Shown piece after piece: positions 13,772 to 15,786 of a stretch of DNA of 15,786 nt. A program made the translations under genes and the position numbers. The first letter of the stretch is position 1, and each line of letters opens with the position of its first letter. This stretch comes from JAAZIN01 sp964441025. GTDB taxonomy: Bacteria; Bacillota; Dethiobacteria; DTU022. The stretch spans positions 1 to 15,786 of the forward strand of contig CAYTXG010000029.1 in NCBI GenBank assembly GCA_964441025.1, in the 5' to 3' direction. The notes below the pieces were generated by a model. That model saw only the letters and a list, made by a program, of their open reading frames with translations. It had not been told where the DNA came from and made no database searches.

Positions 13772-14101
13772 ATTTGCTTTTTAGAATAGCACCGGTGTGT
13801 AAAAAACCCCGGGCCTCATGAAGAGTTATCTGTTCTATTTACATATGACGGGATTTCATCCTTCCCTGATACAGAGATGACTGTTACCGCCCAATTTGGC
13901 GCCCTCCTGTTACGATAATTACCAGGATGGCTGTCAACTTTTTCTCAGGAGGGGAAGGAATATAACTCCAAATAGGGAATGGTAATGAAGAAGACAGCGA
14001 TGTCTGTCCGGGCTGCGAAAATTACAGTCCCGAGCCGGTGGTCGAGGTCCGGCCCGGCGCCGCCGCTGAAAACAGTTGCAGGGCAAACAGGAGGAATTAT
14101 C
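13772..14101 (+). other. gene-free stretch with a potentially folded leader ahead of pepP
   Basis: I see no convincing gene in 13740-14101. Three hairpins lie back to back. AGACA-GCGA-TGTCT is at 13992-14005. CGGGCTG pairs with CAG(T)CCCG at 14009-14032, with one bulge and a 9-base loop. GCCGG/CCGGC is at 14034-14053. They could form the 5' leader of the pepP mRNA, but they match no riboswitch class I can recall. The same bases in another frame (13966-14136) read as VCPGCENYSPEPVVEVRPGA, a protein-like CxxC stretch with good codon use but no start codon, so a decayed gene end is an alternative. GGAGGGG at 13949-13955 has no start codon at a suitable distance. No clear promoter was found. Confidence 0.35.
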
Positions 14102-15166
14102 ATGCAGCAGCGGTTGCAGCGTTTGCAGGAACAGCTTGAGAAACAGTCAATAGAGGCGGTTCTTATCACTCATCCCGCCAACCGCTTTTACTTAAGCGGC
14201 TTTGACGGGTCCCACGGTGCTCTTCTCATCGGCGCCGGTGAAGCATATCTATTTACTGATTTTCGTTACTCCGAACAGGCGGAAAAGCAGGCGCCTCATT
14301 TCAACATCTGCCCCTGGAAGGCGAAGCTGAGCGAGGCTGTTGCTCCCTGTATTGATGAAGCGGGCTGGAGTGCCCTAGGTTTCGAAGAGGAGCAGGTTAC
14401 ATATACTCTGTACAGGGAACTGGAGGAGGGGCTGTCTGCAGATCTTGTCCCGTTGAAAGGCCTGGTCGAAGAGCTCAGGATAGTGAAAAGCGAAGCCGAG
14501 GCGGCTGTTTTGAGACGGGGGGCCGCAGTCATGGATGGGGCTTTTGAATTCCTGCTGAATATGATGAAGCCGGGTATGACGGAGCAGGAGGTGGCCCTGG
14601 AGCTGGAATACTACCTGCGCCGCCACGGTTCAACGGAAACCCTCTTCCGTTATATTGTGGCTTCGGGCGAACGGGGCTCCATGCCGCATGGCATTGCTTC
14701 GCAGAAACCGCTGCAGTCAGGTGAACTGGTTACCGTAGATTTTACCGGCACATTCGATCACTATGCCACCGATATGACCCGGACCATCGCCCTGGGGAAA
14801 CCAGGACCCAGGGCGCGCGAAATATACGAGGTGGTTCGCCTGGCGCAGCAGGAAGCCCGGGAAAAAATTAAGCCGGGAATGACCGGCAAGGAGGCCGACG
14901 CCCTGGCGCGTGAACCCATCAAGGAAGCAGGATTTGGCGAATATTTTGGGCACGGGCTGGGCCACGGGCTGGGGCTGGAGGTGCATGAACAGCCGGCGCT
15001 GTCGCTTCGCGGTGAAACCACCCTGCTTCCCGGGATGGTGGTGACAATAGAACCGGGCATCTACATCCCCGGCTGGGGCGGAGTCCGGATTGAGGATATG
15101 GTCCTCATCACTGCCGGCGGCGTTGAATCGCTGACCCGTTGCACGCGGGAGCTCGTCGTGATCTAA
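14102..15166 (+). CDS. pepP: M24B-family Xaa-Pro peptidase (YqhT/PepP-like)
   Basis: This is a cytoplasmic metallopeptidase that removes an N-terminal residue preceding proline, or cleaves X-Pro dipeptides, helping to recycle peptides. The ATG at 14102 has a strong ribosome binding site (CAGGAGGAATT), giving 354 residues, the usual length for Firmicute members. The frame stays open to 13979 but that extension is low-complexity and basic. Residues 1-125 form the creatinase-like N-terminal domain (ITHPANRFYLSGFDGSHG). The pita-bread catalytic domain supplies all five metal ligands: D213 (VTVDFTG), D224 (YATDMTRT), H288 (GHGLGHGLG), E317 (TIEPGIYI) and E331 (VRIEDMV). Whether it is an aminopeptidase or a dipeptidase cannot be settled from sequence alone. 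It is followed 26 bases later by efp, a common Firmicute pairing. Confidence 0.95.
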   Translation: MQQRLQRLQEQLEKQSIEAVLITHPANRFYLSGFDGSHGALLIGAGEAYLFTDFRYSEQAEKQAPHFNICPWKAKLSEAVAPCIDEAGWSALGFEEEQVTYTLYRELEEGLSADLVPLKGLVEELRIVKSEAEAAVLRRGAAVMDGAFEFLLNMMKPGMTEQEVALELEYYLRRHGSTETLFRYIVASGERGSMPHGIASQKPLQSGELVTVDFTGTFDHYATDMTRTIALGKPGPRAREIYEVVRLAQQEAREKIKPGMTGKEADALAREPIKEAGFGEYFGHGLGHGLGLEVHEQPALSLRGETTLLPGMVVTIEPGIYIPGWGGVRIEDMVLITAGGVESLTRCTRELVVI

Positions 15167-15192
15167 CCCTTGCATGGAGGTAGATATATAAA

Positions 15193-15750
15193 ATGATCTC
15201 TGTAAATGATTTTCACACCGGGCTGACCTTTGAAATAGAGGGAGACATCTACGAAGTAGTAGAATTCCAGCATGTCAAACCGGGGAAGGGAGCGGCCTTT
15301 GTCCGCTCAAAAATTAAAAATCTGCGCAGCGGCGCGGTAACGGAGAAGACATTCCGGGCCGGCGAGAAAGTAAAGCGCGCTCACCTGGAGCGTAAGGAGA
15401 TGTCCTACCTTTACCGGAGCGGAGATGAATTTTATCTCATGGACCTGGCCAGTTACGAGCAGCTTGCTCTTTCAGAGGCGCAGATGGAGGAGGCGGTGAA
15501 ATACCTGAAGGAGAATGACACCCTGACTGTCGTTGCGCATGGAGAGAAGATCATCGGTGTGGAGCTGCCCTATACCGTGGAGCTGAAGGTTGCACAAACT
15601 GAACCGGGCATCAAGGGCGATACCGCTGCAGGGGGCACCAAGCCGGCCACCCTGGAGACGGGATTAACCGTCCAGGTGCCGCTTTTTATCAGTATTGGTG
15701 ACATTTTACGGATTGATACACGCAGCGGTGCATATATTGAGCGTGTCTAG
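15193..15750 (+). CDS. efp: elongation factor P
   Basis: EF-P binds ribosomes stalled on consecutive prolines and restores peptide bond formation. The 185-residue length and three-domain layout are standard: an N-terminal KOW-like domain (about 1-63), a middle OB domain (about 64-126) and a C-terminal OB domain (about 127-185). The C-terminal domain carries the family signature around DTAAGGTKPATLETG and ends in IDTRSGAYIERV. The loop tip is HVKPGKGAAF with Lys at position 32, the residue modified in Firmicute EF-P proteins such as that of Bacillus. The ATG at 15193 follows GGAGGT (15176-15181). It is probably co-transcribed with pepP. Nothing is unusual. Confidence 0.98.
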   Translation: MISVNDFHTGLTFEIEGDIYEVVEFQHVKPGKGAAFVRSKIKNLRSGAVTEKTFRAGEKVKRAHLERKEMSYLYRSGDEFYLMDLASYEQLALSEAQMEEAVKYLKENDTLTVVAHGEKIIGVELPYTVELKVAQTEPGIKGDTAAGGTKPATLETGLTVQVPLFISIGDILRIDTRSGAYIERV

Positions 15751-15773
15751 AAAAATAATAAGGTTGTCAGCTG

Positions 15774-15781
15774 AAAGGAGG
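15774..15781 (+). promoter_or_regulatory. ribosome binding site of the next gene, beyond the window
   Basis: AAAGGAGG at 15774-15781 is a near-perfect site only five bases from the window edge. A start codon is expected just outside, 24-40 bases after the efp stop, so another gene probably continues the pepP-efp transcript. Confidence 0.6.
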
Positions 15782-15786
15782 CGCAA

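Noticed and set aside
13979..14101. N-terminal extension of the Xaa-Pro peptidase from the upstream ATG
   Set aside because: The in-frame extension is basic and low in complexity. The ATG at 14102 has a strong ribosome binding site and gives the family's normal length and N-terminus.

Overview
The window is a type IV pilus (T4P) gene cluster followed by a proline-related housekeeping pair. The likely source is an anaerobic, spore-former-type Firmicute (class Clostridia or a close relative). This rests on strong AGGAGG-type ribosome binding sites, many TTG and GTG starts, a textbook TTGACA-N17-GATAAT promoter, a short ComGC/PilA-like major pilin, and the pil - pepP - efp gene order. No pilP or pilQ (outer-membrane secretin) gene is present, which fits a cell with a single membrane. 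No prepilin peptidase gene is in the window either, so pilD must lie elsewhere.

Region 1 (1-5332) is the motor module. A vegetative promoter at 61-89 drives pilB (extension ATPase), pilT (retraction ATPase) and pilC (platform protein). PilB is the main oddity: after a complete, zinc-site-containing ATPase it carries about 345 extra residues with three DUF11-like beta-sandwich repeats. Such repeats are normally found on cell-surface proteins.

Region 2 (5332-5961) is the major pilin gene, bracketed by a terminator-like hairpin upstream and a strong GC hairpin downstream. This suggests its mRNA level is set separately from its neighbours.

Region 3 (5962-13739) holds assembly and minor-pilin genes and looks built from two related blocks. 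Block A is pilN1-pilO1-PilX-like (large)-PilV-like-PilW-like. Block B is PilV-like-PilW-like-PilX-like (small)-pilM-pilN2-pilO2-GspH-like. There are thus two pilN/pilO pairs and two V/W/X-type minor pilin sets, but one pilM. Both PilN proteins start with nearly the same 12 residues, the expected PilM-docking segment. One PilV-like pilin has a degenerate cleavage motif, and the last GspH-like pilin has no usable in-frame start codon.

Region 4 (13740-14101) has no convincing gene. It contains a repeat-like GGGGACGGTTCTC element inside an AT-rich inverted repeat, then a potentially folded leader or decayed reading frame.

Region 5 (14102-15750) has an M24-family Xaa-Pro peptidase and elongation factor P. 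A ribosome binding site at the far right announces a further gene outside the window.

Together, PilB and PilT would power pilus extension and retraction through PilC. PilM/N/O would form the cytoplasmic and membrane alignment ring, and the minor pilins would prime or cap a fibre made of the 135-residue major pilin.
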